Assembly: GCF_963082655.1 (NCBI RefSeq)
Contig: NC_081555.1
Location: 18,353,437 to 18,417,436, forward strand
DNA: 64,000 bases
Direction of reading: 5' to 3'
DNA from: Stomoxys calcitrans
Taxonomy: Eukaryota > Arthropoda > Insecta > Diptera > Muscidae
Shown piece after piece: positions 11,271 through 22,078 of the stretch. Each line of letters opens with the position of its first letter. Positions within the stretch are counted from its first letter, which is position 1. The position numbers and the translations under genes are program-made. The notes under the pieces are model-generated. The model was not told the origin of the DNA, searched no databases, and saw only the letters and a program-made list of their open reading frames with translations.

Positions 11271-11650
11271 TACCGACCGTTTCGCTATTTCACAGGGTTA
11301 TATACGCATCCGTCGGCCAAGCCCTTAACTCGGACTGCGTCGACCCGAAAGGCTGCGGGTTAACCAAGTTTATCGACGGTAGTCCTATAGTCCTTACTGT
11401 CAAATCGTTTGCTTTTTCATTCCCCCTTACTCCGCTATGGCCCGGCACCAAAACGATGCGGAACGTGCCATTCTCAGAGAAGGCGTTAATCTCCTTCCTA
11501 CACTCCAAGACCGTTCGTGACCTTACCGTCCTGGTTGTTTTGCCCTTATGGCTAGGTTATTGTTGTTCACACTCATTCCCTGATCACCCGCATCTCTGCC
11601 TGTAGAATCGTATTATGATCAGGCAGTCTAAAACAGATCTCAATCTCAGT
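11271..11650 (-). pseudogene. LINE-A fragment, RNase H part
   Basis: The - strand encodes RNase H sequence: LPDH...QAEM near 11620-11580 and CRKEINAFSENGTFRIVLVPGH at about 11508-11440, with the G-NE motif (GVRGNEKANDL) after it. Frameshifts and a deletion separate the two parts. The RT domain is absent. Confidence 0.78.
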
Positions 11651-11654
11651 TGTA

Positions 11655-11872
11655 TCCGTGGTAAGTATTGTCCAAATCAGACTATAATCTGGAATGGCTA
11701 TCTTATAGACTCTTCTCCCGATTAGCCTTTTTCTGCTGCTAGAATCTTCAAGTTTTGCCTGGTTTGGCAGAAATGTGATACGTAGCCTAAATTATGGTAC
11801 ATTTTTAGCAGAATCCATGGTGTTGGGCTACCACGATTCGGAGTTTAGAATTTGTTTTACTTTTTCTACAAA
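11655..11872 (+). repeat. R1 3'-end remnant
   Basis: A partial R1 unit, then 'gcagaatccatggtgttgggct', a degenerate hairpin and a truncated terminus 'ttgttttactttttct'. Confidence 0.55.
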
Positions 11873-11879
11873 AAATGTG

Positions 11880-12128
11880 CTTCAGATTTTTTGTGTACGT
11901 CACACCACTACTGTGGTATAGGGTAGTTGTTGTTGTAACAGTTTGTTGTGTTCTATCTTTCTTCTGCTTGATTCTGTTGAGTGTCAAGACCCAGGAACTC
12001 TGCGGCTAAGATGGGGTGCGTCCACAGGTATCTGGGTCCGAGTCGAGTGGGTCAGGCTGGGCAGTTAAATAGGCGACGTGTATCGTGCGGTCCCTGGTTA
12101 CAATCGCGACATACATCAATCCTACAGA
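11880..12128 (-). pseudogene. Jockey-type LINE 3'-end fragment
   Basis: The - strand translation gives DVCRDCNQGPHDTRRLFNCP near 12115-12060, then RYLWTHPILAAEFLGLD near 12025-11980, followed by a stop and a short 3' UTR. This matches the C-terminal end typical of jockey-clade ORF2 proteins. Only the last ~60 codons remain. Confidence 0.65.
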
Positions 12129-12149
12129 ACAAGGATTGATGCCGACGTG

Positions 12150-13022
12150 CAAGATGTATGTAGGGTATTATAACTCAGTGAATTTGTTTGTAACACCCAG
12201 AAGGAAGAGTGATAGACCCATTGATAAACACCCGATCGACTCAGAATCACTTTCTGATTCTATTTAGCCATGTCCCTCTGTCTGTATGCCCATGTTAATT
12301 TGTTTACAAAGTACCGGGCCCAATTTTCATCCGATCATCTTCATTTTTTGCACAGGCATTTTCTTAGGCCTCGAGACTAAGCCTATTGAAATTGCAAACA
12401 TCGGTTCAGATTTGGATATAGCTTCCATATATATGTTCGTCAGATTTGCAGTAACAATGCAATAAAATGGTCACTTGTTAGGCGATTCTCTCGAAATTTG
12501 GCAGCAAGGATGACCCCCGATATTACAAGTGAACTCCATAGAAATCGGTTCAGATTTAGATATAGCTCCCATATATATGTTCGTCCGATTTTGAGAAATA
12601 TTGCAATAAAGTGCTTATTTGTGAACCGATTCTCTCGAAATTTGGCAGAAGGGATTTTCTCTTGACTCTCGACGTTACTGGTGAGTTGAATAGAAATCGG
12701 TTCAGATTTAGATATAACTCTCATATATATATATCGCCCGATTTTCACTCCAAGAGCCACAGCAAGCACATTTATCAAGCAATCTTGCAAAAATTTTGTA
12801 CAACGCTTTCCTCGATAACTACCATAATATCCGAGAAGTTTGCTTCAAATCGGTTCAGATTTAGATATAGCTCCCATATATATGTTCGTCTGATTTTGAG
12901 CAATATTGCAATAAAGTGCTCATTTCTTAACCGATTCTCTCGAAATTTGGCAGAAGGGATTTTCTCTTGACTCTCGACATTACTGGTGAGTTGAATAGAA
13001 ATCGGTTTAGATTTAGATATAG

Positions 13023-13115
<93 letters not shown>

Positions 13116-14345
13116 CCTGATTTTCACTCCAAGAGCCACTGCACGCGCATTTATTTACCAATTTTGCCGAAATTTTGTACAACGATTTCTTAAATGACTT
13201 CCACAATACCTGTAAAGTGTGGTCGAAATCGGTTCAGATTTAGATATAGCTCCCATATATACGTTCGTCCGATTTTGAGTAATATTGCAATAAAGTGCTT
13301 ATTTGTGAACCGATTCTCTCTAAATTTGGCAGAAGGGATTTCCTCTTGACTCTCGACATTACTGGCGAGTTGCATAGAAATCGGTTCGGATTTAGATATA
13401 ACTCTCATATATATATATCGCCCGATTTTCACTCCTAGAGCCACAGCAAGCACATTTATCATGCAATCTTGCAAAAATTTTGTACAACGCTTTCCTCGAT
13501 AAATACCATAATATCCGAGAAGTTTGCTCCAAATCGGTTCAGATTTAGATATAGCTTCCATATATATGTTCGTCCAATTTAGAAAAATATTGCAATAAAG
13601 TGCTTATTTGTGAACCGATTCTCTCTAAATTTGACAGAAGGGATTTCCTCTTGACTCTCGACATTACTGGAAATCGGAAATCATGGAAATCGGTTGAGAT
13701 TTAGATGTAGCTCTCATGTATATATATCGCCCGATTTTAACTTCTAGTGTCACAGCAAGCGCATTTATTGAATAATCTTGCCAACATTTTGCACAACGCT
13801 TTCCTCAACGATTTCCACTATATCTGAGAAGTTTGCTCGAAATCGGTTCAAATTTAGATATAGCTCCCATATATACGACCGTCCGATTTTGGGAAATATT
13901 GCAATAAAGTGCTCATTTGTTAACCGATTCTCTCGAAAATTGGCAGGAAGGACGTAACTGGTGAATTTTATGGAAATCGGTTCAGATTTAGATAAAGCTC
14001 TTATGTATATATCGCCCGATTTGAACTTCTAGAGATACAGCAAGCGCATTTATTGACCAATGCTTTTCTCGACGACTACCACAATATCTACGAAGTTTGA
14101 TCAAAATCGATTCAGTCTTAGATATGGCTCTCCTTTATATGTTCGTCAGATTTTGGGTAATTTGCAATAATGTTGTCATTTGTCAACCGCAGTTATTACA
14201 GTTTGAACATATTTGCTCGAAGTTTGATACGGATTGTTTAATAACCCATCTGAAAACATCCGCCGAGGTCCATCAAAATTGGTCTAGCAGTTGTATAAAG
14301 CTACCACATTTTACTTATAGGGTAGGTGTAGAGTATTATACTGTC
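12150..14345 (-). repeat. R2 tandem-block repeat, long copy
   Basis: The head is gtttgtaacacccagaaggaa at ~12187. It is followed by many ~150-bp inverted-orientation units with 'cagatttagatatagctccc' (about 12400-14110) and the 'catgtccctctgtctgt' module. It fills much of the EF-hand intron. A pure (TA)n stretch lies at 13027-13113. Confidence 0.82.
13027..13113. repeat. (TA)n microsatellite
   Basis: About 87 bp of TA dinucleotide within the R2 block. It replaces the short 'catatatatatatcgcc' of neighbouring units, so it is a local expansion. Confidence 0.95.
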
Positions 14346-14743
14346 GGCACCGCCCGACTTTTGCCTCTCCTTACTGTTTTTTTGTATAAAAAAAATGTCC
14401 TTAAAAATTTTTTTTACAAAAAATTTTTTTTTTTTTTAATTTCTTCTATCAAAATTTATTTGAAATTCTTTTGTATAGAAGATTTCATCAAATTTCGTTG
14501 TTATATATGCATTTGTTTTTCGATGTTTATATATTCACCTCGTCATCCATGTTCAACTATAACTAGCAACTATAACTTAAGAAGCTTGTTTCAACTTAAC
14601 AGACCATATCAGTATTAATAAAGTTTTTAATGCCATTTACTAAAGTTTTCTTTTACGTGTTTTTTGTTTTTGTTTTATTGTTTCCTATGACTCTTCTTTG
14701 ATCCTCTTTACCATGCTGCTTAACCACTATGCTACCGAAACAG
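14346..14743. other. Intron 3' part, EF-hand gene
   Basis: AT-rich with a T-run at 14411-14440. It ends in the acceptor gaaacag at 14737-14743, preceded by pyrimidine-rich sequence. No further gene was seen. Confidence 0.55.
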
Positions 14744-14916
14744 TTGAAGATATGATTAAGGAAGTCGATGTGGACGGAGATGGTCGCATTGATTTCTATG
14801 AATTTGTGCATGCACTTGGCGAACCGGAAGACTCGCAGGAAAACGACGAGGAGGAGGAGAATACAACATCGCCATTGCCAACACCAAAATCGAATGTTTC
14901 CATAACATATGAGTAG
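14744..14916 (+). CDS. Calmodulin-like EF-hand protein, terminal exon
   Basis: The first two bases complete an Ile codon split by the intron, giving DEEEI-EDMIKEVDVDGDGRIDFYEF across the junction. This is exactly the calmodulin EF-4 arrangement. The loop DVDGDGRIDFYE has acidic residues at positions 1, 3, 5, 9 and 12 and should bind Ca2+. The tail after FVHALGEPED is acidic (ENDEEEEN) and then Ser/Pro-rich, ending ITYE with TAG at 14914-14916. The acidic tail distinguishes it from calmodulin itself, which ends soon after EF-4. Confidence 0.88.
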
Positions 14917-15418
14917 ATTTTAAGACAACTCAAACACACACACACACACACACACCATGCCAGCCTAAGAACCAAGTGAAGTCCAGAATATCTTCTGGTG
15001 GAAAACTCATTTAAATACTTTGCTGGTGTATAAAATAAAAACGACAAGGACATAAAATCCCATTAAAATTCTCGTAATAAATACAAATACAAGCAACACC
15101 ACTAAAACAAAAAACCACAACTTAAATTGATAGCAAATAAAAAAAGACGCTACAGAATGTAACGAATAAGAAATATAGCAATCAAAATTTAAATTTAAAT
15201 AATTTTTTTCTTTTTCTAAAACTTAAGCTTCAACAAAAGAGAAACCAAAAAAAATGGAAATTTAATAGAAATACATTTTAAGAATTTTTTTCTTAAGAAC
15301 TCTCATAATAGATATTCGTATTTTCTAATAATCCTAATAAAAAAAAAAATAATTAAATTATATTTAATAAATAAATAAAAAAAAAGCTACATATCTTCGT
15401 TATCAATATGACACCTTA
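14917..15418 (+). other. Probable 3' UTR of EF-hand gene
   Basis: AT-rich sequence after the stop codon, with a (CA)n run at 14933-14956 and AATAAA-type hexamers at ~15034, 15076 and further on. The exact poly(A) site cannot be fixed. Confidence 0.5.
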
Positions 15419-15420
15419 TA

Positions 15421-16027
15421 AAGGGTGATTTTTTTGAGGTTAGGATTTTCATGCATTAGTATTTGACAGATCACGTGGGATTTCAGACATGGTGTCAAAG
15501 AGAAAGATGCTCAGTATGCTTTGACATTTCATCATGAATAGACTTACTAACGAGCAACGCTTGCAAATCATTGAATTTTATTACCAAAATCAGTGTTCGG
15601 TTCGAAATGTGTTCAAATTTTGACAAATTTTGTTCAGCGATGAGGCTCATTTCTGGTTGAATGGCTACGTAAATAAGCAAAATTGCCGCATTTGGAGTGA
15701 AGAGCAACCAGAAGCCGTTCAAGAACTGCCCATGCATCCCGAAAAATGCACTGTTTGGTGTGGTTTGTACGCTGGTGGAATCATTGGACCGTATTTTTTC
15801 AAAGATGCTGTTGGACGCAACGTTACGGTGAATGAACACATTTCGAACCGAACACTGATTTTGGTAATAAAATTCAATGATTTGCAAGCGTTGCTCGTTA
15901 GTAAGTCTATTCATGATGAAATGTCAAAGCATACTGAGCATCTTTCTCTTTGACACCATGTCTGAAATCCCACGTGATCTGTCAAATACTAATGCATGAA
16001 AATCCTAACCTCAAAAAAATCACCCTT
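15421..16027. mobile_element. Mariner/Tc1-type element remodelled into a palindrome
   Basis: 607 bp flanked by TA at 15419-15420 and 16028-16029. The two ends are inverted copies of each other for ~194 bp (15421-15614 and 15834-16027). Each arm contains the terminal repeat (aagggtgatttttttgaggt) and the start of the transposase reading frame (MNRLTNEQRLQIIEFYYQNQ). Only one copy of that start should exist in a normal element, so one end has been replaced by a copy of the other. The ~220-bp centre keeps a piece of the catalytic domain on the + strand (FSDEAHFWLNGYVNKQNCRI... IGPYFFKDAVGRNVTVN). No functional transposase remains. Confidence 0.85.
15630..15833 (+). pseudogene. Transposase catalytic-domain fragment
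   Basis: About 68 codons of an IS630/Tc1/mariner-type transposase. FSDEAHFWLNG contains the second catalytic Asp, and the piece runs to KDAVGRNVTVN. The DNA-binding part and the third acidic residue are absent. It sits in the loop of the palindromic element. Confidence 0.8.
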
Positions 16028-16029
16028 TA

Positions 16030-16285
16030 TTACTTACACATATTATTTTTCAGCATGAGATACAAGATTTAAATTTCTTAATTAAATTCAATTCAAATTT
16101 GTTTTACATAAACAAGTTTTTATTTTTTAAATTAAACTGTAAAAAATAATTAGAAATATATTGAATATTACTGCAGAAAAATTTACTCAAATTTTTAAAT
16201 TAAATAAACTCAAATAAATTTTCTAGTTTTTTTATGTGTGTTTTCAAAATTTTAGTTCTCTAAGAGAAAATTTAATCAAAATTTT
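16030..16285. other. AT-rich DNA without recognised features
   Basis: Very AT-rich and non-repetitive at the level visible here. No ORF or repeat family was recognised. Confidence 0.5.
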
Positions 16286-16929
16286 ATTTTTTTTTTTACA
16301 CCACTATTGTGATGCAACATAGTGCATTTGTTTGTAACACCCAGAAGGAAGAGAGATAGACTCATTGATAAGCATACCGATCGACTCAGAATCACTTTCT
16401 GATTCGATTTAGCTATGTCCGTCTGTCTGTCCATGTTAATTTGTGTACAAAGTACAGGTCGCAGTTTCCATACGATCGTCTTAAAATTTGGTACAGGCAT
16501 GCTTTCCGCCTTGTTAACCGATTTTCACAAAATTTGGCAGAAGGATTTTCTTCAGATTTAGATATAGCTGCCATATATGTATATCGCACGATTATCACTT
16601 CTAGAACCACTCCAAGCGCATGTATAGACCAATCTTGCCAAAACTTTGTTCAACGCTTTCCTCGACGACCACCACAATATCTAAGAAGTTTGCTCGAAAT
16701 CGGTTCAGATTTGGATATAGCTCCCATATATATCTTCCTCTGGTTTGCAATAATAATGCAATAAGATGGTCATCTATTAACCGATACTCTCGAAATTAAG
16801 CACAAAGGATTTTCTTATGACTCTTGACGTTACTGGTGAAATTCTTAGAAATCGGTTCAGATTTAGATATAACTGCCATATATGTATATCGCCCGATTTT
16901 CACTTCTAGAGCCACTGAAAGCGCATTTA
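16286..16929 (-). repeat. R2 dispersed repeat copy
   Basis: The head 'ttacaccactattgtgatgc', then gtttgtaacacccagaaggaa at 16330, the gtccgtctgtctgtccatg module at ~16415, and two to three R2 units with 'cagatttagatatagctgcc'. It abuts the satellite array. Confidence 0.78.
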
Positions 16930-19900
16930 TAGAGATTTTCATCACGAATCCAACGGTGTCCTCAGAATTTTGAAATTCACAAAACAAAATAAAGATGTTG
17001 CAACAATTTCAAACTCACCTCGATTTTTTTACAATTTTTTCGAATATTAATTATGCAATTTTGAGCTTGTTTTTTGAAGAAAAAACATAGGGGTTGCACT
17101 TATCCGATTTTTTTTTGCCATAATCTTCAATACTGTATACTCAACTCAAAAAATTTTTTCGCATCAAAAATTGCAAATTTTCATAAGGGGTTAGCCTTTA
17201 ATAAAAAAATGCAAAAAAAATAAAATGTGAAATTTTACGTAATTTTGTTTATTGTACGAATCGCTTTCGAATTTCGAACTGCGGAATGCTGGAAAATGAT
17301 CGAAATTCGAAAAATGAAGGAGTTACAGTTGAATTTTTACGCCAAAAAAGATTTGGTTTTTGCGTTGTTTATCATAGAAAACTTTACATTATTTTTTCAT
17401 CTAGCGCCACTACGGAAAGAGATTTTCCTCACGAATCCACCGGTGTCTTCGGAATTTTGAAATTCGCAAAACTAAAGATGTTACAGCAATTTCAAACTCA
17501 CCTCGAATTTTTTACCATTTTTCGAATATTAATAATGTGATTTTGAGCTTGTTTTTTGAAGAAAAAACATAGGAGATGCACTTATCCGATTTTTTTTGCC
17601 ATAATCTTCAATACTGTATACTCAACTCAAAAAATTTTTTCGCATCAAAAATTGCAAATTTTCATAAGGGGTTAGCCTTTGTTAAAAAAATGCAAAAAAA
17701 ATAAAATGTGAAATTTTACGTAATTTTGTTTATTGTACGAATCTTTTTCGAATTTCGAACTGCGGAATGCTGGAAAATGATCGAAATTCGAAAAAATGAA
17801 GGAGTTACAGCGTTTTCGACCTTAAAAATGACCTTGCATTTTTACGCCAAAAAAGATTTGGTTTTTGTGATGTTTTTCATAGAAGACTTTACATTATTGC
17901 TTCATCCAGCACCATTACGGAAAGAGATTTTCTTCACGAATCCAACGGTGTGCTCAAAATTTCGAAGTTCGCAAAACTAAAGATGCAACAGCAATTTCAA
18001 ACTCACGTTGAATTTTTTTTGCATTTTTCTGTCATTGATTATGCGATTTTGAGCTTATTTTTTGAAGAAAAAACATAGGAGTTGCACTAATCCGATTTTT
18101 TTTGTCATAATCTTCAGTACTGTATACTCAACTCGAAAATTTTTTTCGCATCAAAAATTGAAAATTTTCATAAGGGGTTAGCCTTTGTTAAAAAAATGCA
18201 AAAAAATAAAATGTGAAATTTTACGTAATTTTGTTTATTGTACGAATCTTTTTCGAATTTCGAACTGCGGAATGCTTGAAAATGATCGAAATTCGAAAAA
18301 ATGAAGGAGTTACAGCGTTTTCGACCTTAAAAATGACCTTGCATTTTTACGCCAAAAAAGATTTGGTTTTGGTGATGTTTTTCATGAAGACTTTACATTA
18401 TTGCTTCATCCAGCACCATTACGGAAAGAGATTTTCTTCACGAATCCAACGGTGTGCTCAAAATTTCGAAGTTCGCAAAACTAAAGATGCAATAGCAATT
18501 TCAAACTCACGTTGATTTTTTTGCATTTTTCTGTCATTGATTATGCGATTTTGAGCTTATTTATTGAAGAAAAAACATAGGAGTTGCACTAATCCGATTT
18601 TTTTTCATAATCTTCAATACTGTATACTCAACTCAAAAATTTTTTTCGCATCAAAAATTGAAAATTTTCATAGGGGGTTAGCCTTTGTTAAAAAAATGCA
18701 AAAAAAAAATAAAATGTGAAATTTTACGTAATTTTGTTTATTGTACGAATCTTTTTCGAATTTCGAACTGCGGAATGCTTGAAAATGATCGAAATTCGAA
18801 AAAATGAAAGAGTTACAGCGTTTTCGACCTTAAAAATGACCTTGAATTTTTACGTCAAAAAAGATTTGGTTTTTGTGATGTTTTTCATAGAAGACTTTAC
18901 ATTATTGCTTCATCCAGCACCATTACGGGAAGAGTTTTTCTTCACGAATCCAACGGTGTGCTCAAAATTTCGAAGTTCGCAAAACTAAAGATGCAACAGC
19001 AATTTCAAACTCACGTTGATTTTTTTTTGCATTTTTCTGTCATAGATTATGCGATTTTGAGCTTATTTTTTGAAGAAAAAACATAGGAGTTGCACTAACC
19101 CGATTTTTTTGTCATAATCTTCAATACTGTATACTCAACTCGAAAATTTGTTTCGCATCAAAAATTGAAAATTTTCTAAGGGGTTAGCCTTTGTTAAAAA
19201 AATGCAAAAAAAATAAAATGTGAAATTTTACGTAATTTTGTTTATTGTCCGAATCTTTTTCGAATTTCGAACTGCGGAATGCTGGAAAATGATCGAAATT
19301 CGAAAAAATGAAGGAGTTACAGCGTTTTCGACCTTAAAAATGACCTTGAATTTTTACGCCAAAAAAGATTCGGTTTTTGTGATGTTTTTCATAGAAGACT
19401 TTACATTATTGCTTCATCCAGCACCATTACGGAAAGAGATTTTCTTCACGAATCCAACGGTGTGCTCAAAATTTCGAAGTTCGCAAAACTAAAGATGCAA
19501 TAGCAATTTCAAACTCACGTTGATTTTTTTGCATTTTTCTGTCATTGATTATGCGATTTTGAGCTTATTTTTTGAAGAAAAAACATAGGAGTTGCACTAA
19601 TCCGATTTTTTTTTCATAATCTTCAATACTGTATACTCAACTCAAAAATTTTTTTCGCATCAAAAATTGAAAATTTTCATAGGGGGTTAGCCTTTGTTAA
19701 AAAAATGCAAAAAAAAATAAAATGTGAAATTTTACGTAATTTTGTTTATTGTACGAATCTTTTTCGAATTTCGAACTGCGGAATGCTGGAAAATGATCGA
19801 AATTCGAAAAAATGAAGGAGTTACAGCGTTTTCGACCTTAAAAATGACCTTGAATTTTTACGCCAAAAAAGATTTGGTTTTTGTGATGTTTTTCATAGAA

Positions 19901-22078
19901 GACTTTACATTATTGCTTCATCCAGCACCATTACGGAAAGAGATTTTCTTCACGAATCCAACGGTGTGCTCAAAATTTCGAAGTTCGCAAAACTAAAGAT
20001 GCAACAGCAATTTCAAACTCACGTTGATTTTTTTTTGCATTTTTCTGTCATTGATTATGCGATTTTGAGCTTATTTTTTGAAGAAAAAACATAGGAGTTG
20101 CACTAATCCGATTTTTTTGTCATAATCTTCAATACTGTATACTCAACTCGAAAATTTTTTTCGCATCAAAAATTGAAAATTTTCATAAGGGGTTAGCCTT
20201 TGTTAAAAAAATCCAAAAAAAATAAAATGTGAAATTTTACGTAATTTTGTTTATTGTACGAATCTTTATCGAATTTCGAACTGCGGAATGCTGGAAAATG
20301 ATTGAAATTCGAAAAAATGAAGGAGTTACAGCGTTTTCGACCTTAAAAATGACCTTGAATTTTTACGCCAAAAAAGATTTGGTTTTGGTGATGTTTTTCA
20401 TGAAGACTTTACATTATTGCTTCATCCAGCACCATTACGGAAAGAGATTTTCTTCACGAATCCAACGGTGTGCTCAAAATTTCGAAGTTCGCAAAACTAA
20501 AGATGCAATAGCAATTTCAAACTCACGTTGATTTTTTTGCATTTTTCTGTCATTGATTATGCGATTTTGAGCTTATTTTTTGAAGAAAAAACATAGGAGT
20601 TGCACTAATCCGATTTTTTTTCATAATCTTCAATACTGTATACTCAACTCAAAAATTTTTTTCGCATCAAAAATTGAAAATTTTCATAGGGGGTTAGCCT
20701 TTGTTAAAAAAAATGCAAAAAAAATTAAAATGTGAAATTTTACGTAATTTTGTTTATTGTACGAATCTTTTTCGAATTTCGAACTGCGGAATGCTGGAAA
20801 ATGATCGAAATTCGAAAAAATGAAGGAGTTACAGCGTTTTCGACCTTAAAAATGACCTTGAATTTTTACGCCAAAAAAGATTTGGTTTTGGTGATGTTTT
20901 TCATAGAAGACTTTACATTATTGCTTCATCCAGCACCATTACGGAAAGAGATTTTCTTCACGAATCCAACGGTGTGCTCAAAATTTCGAAGTTCGCAAAA
21001 CTAAAGATGCAACAGCAATTTCAAACTCACGTTGATTTTTTTTGCATTTTTCTGTCATTGATTATGCGATTTTGAGCTTATTTTTTGAAGAAAAAACATA
21101 GGAGTTGCACTAATCCGATTTTTTGTCATAATCTTCAATACTGTATACTCAACTCGAAAATTTTTTTTGGCATCAAAAATTGAAAATTTTCATTAGGGGT
21201 TTGTTAAAAAAATGCAAAAAAAATTAAAATGTGAAATTTTACGTAATTTTGTTTATTGTACGAATCTTTTTCGAATTTCGAACTGCGGAATGCTTGAAAA
21301 TGATCGAAATTCGAAAAAATTAAGGAGTTACAGCGTTTTCGACCTTAAAAATGACCTTGAATTTTTACGCCAAAAAAAGATTTGGCTTTTGCGATGTTTT
21401 TCATAGAAAACTTTACATTATTGCTTCATCTAGCACCACTACGGAAAGAGATTTTCCTCACGAATCCACCGGTGTCCTCAGAATTTTGAAATTCGCAAAA
21501 CTAAAGATGTTGCAGCAATTTCAAACTCACCTCGAATTTTTTACCATATTTCGAATATTAATATGTGCTTTTGAGCTTGTTTTTTGAAGAAAAAACATAG
21601 GAGTTGCACTTATCCGATTTTTTTTGCCTTAATCTTCAATACTGTATACTCAACTCAAAAAATTTTTTCGCATCAAAAATTTTCGCAAAAAAAATGCAAA
21701 AAAATAAAATGTGAAATTTTACGTAATTTTGTTTATTGTACGAATCGTTTTCGAATTTCGAACTGCGGAATGCTGGAAAATGATCGAAATTCGAAAAATG
21801 AAGGAGTTACAGTTGAATTTTTACGCCAAAAAAAAGATTTGGTTTTTGCGATGTTTATCATAGAAAACGTTACATTATTGCTTCATCTAGCACCACTACG
21901 GAAAGAGAATTTCCTCACGAATCCACCGGTGTCCTCAGAATTTGAAATTCGCAAACCTGTTACAGCAATTTCAAACTCACCTTAATTTTTTTACCATTTT
22001 TCGGACATTGATTATGCAATTTTGAGCTTGGTTTTTGAAGAAAAAACATAGGAGTTGCACTTATCCAATTTTTTGCCA
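16930..22078. repeat. ~504-bp satellite array, about ten monomers
   Basis: A landmark (aaaatgtgaaattttacgta) recurs at 17223, 17704, 18209, 18712, 19216, 19720, 20225, 20728, 21226 and 21706, giving a 503-505-bp period in the core and ~480-498 at the edges. Core monomers alternate in two types: one with 'gatgcaatagc' and 'catagggggttagcc', the other with 'gatgcaacagc' and 'cataaggggttagcc'. Edge monomers are diverged ('caccggtgtcctcagaattt'). Most copies keep a 90-codon frame starting MKFYVILFIV, which is read here as a by-product of homogenised sequence, not a gene. Confidence 0.92.

Noticed and set aside
15495..15914. 139-codon - strand frame as a gene
   Set aside because: It is the mirror image of the duplicated transposase start in the palindromic mariner/Tc1-type element.
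17227..21004. Series of ~90-codon frames starting MKFYVILFIV, one per satellite monomer
   Set aside because: They recur with the tandem period, vary by indels, lack promoters and flanking gene structure, and are explained by homogenised repeat sequence.
16930..22078. CRISPR-like array
   Set aside because: The repeat unit is ~504 bp with no short repeat/spacer structure, and the setting is a eukaryotic genome.
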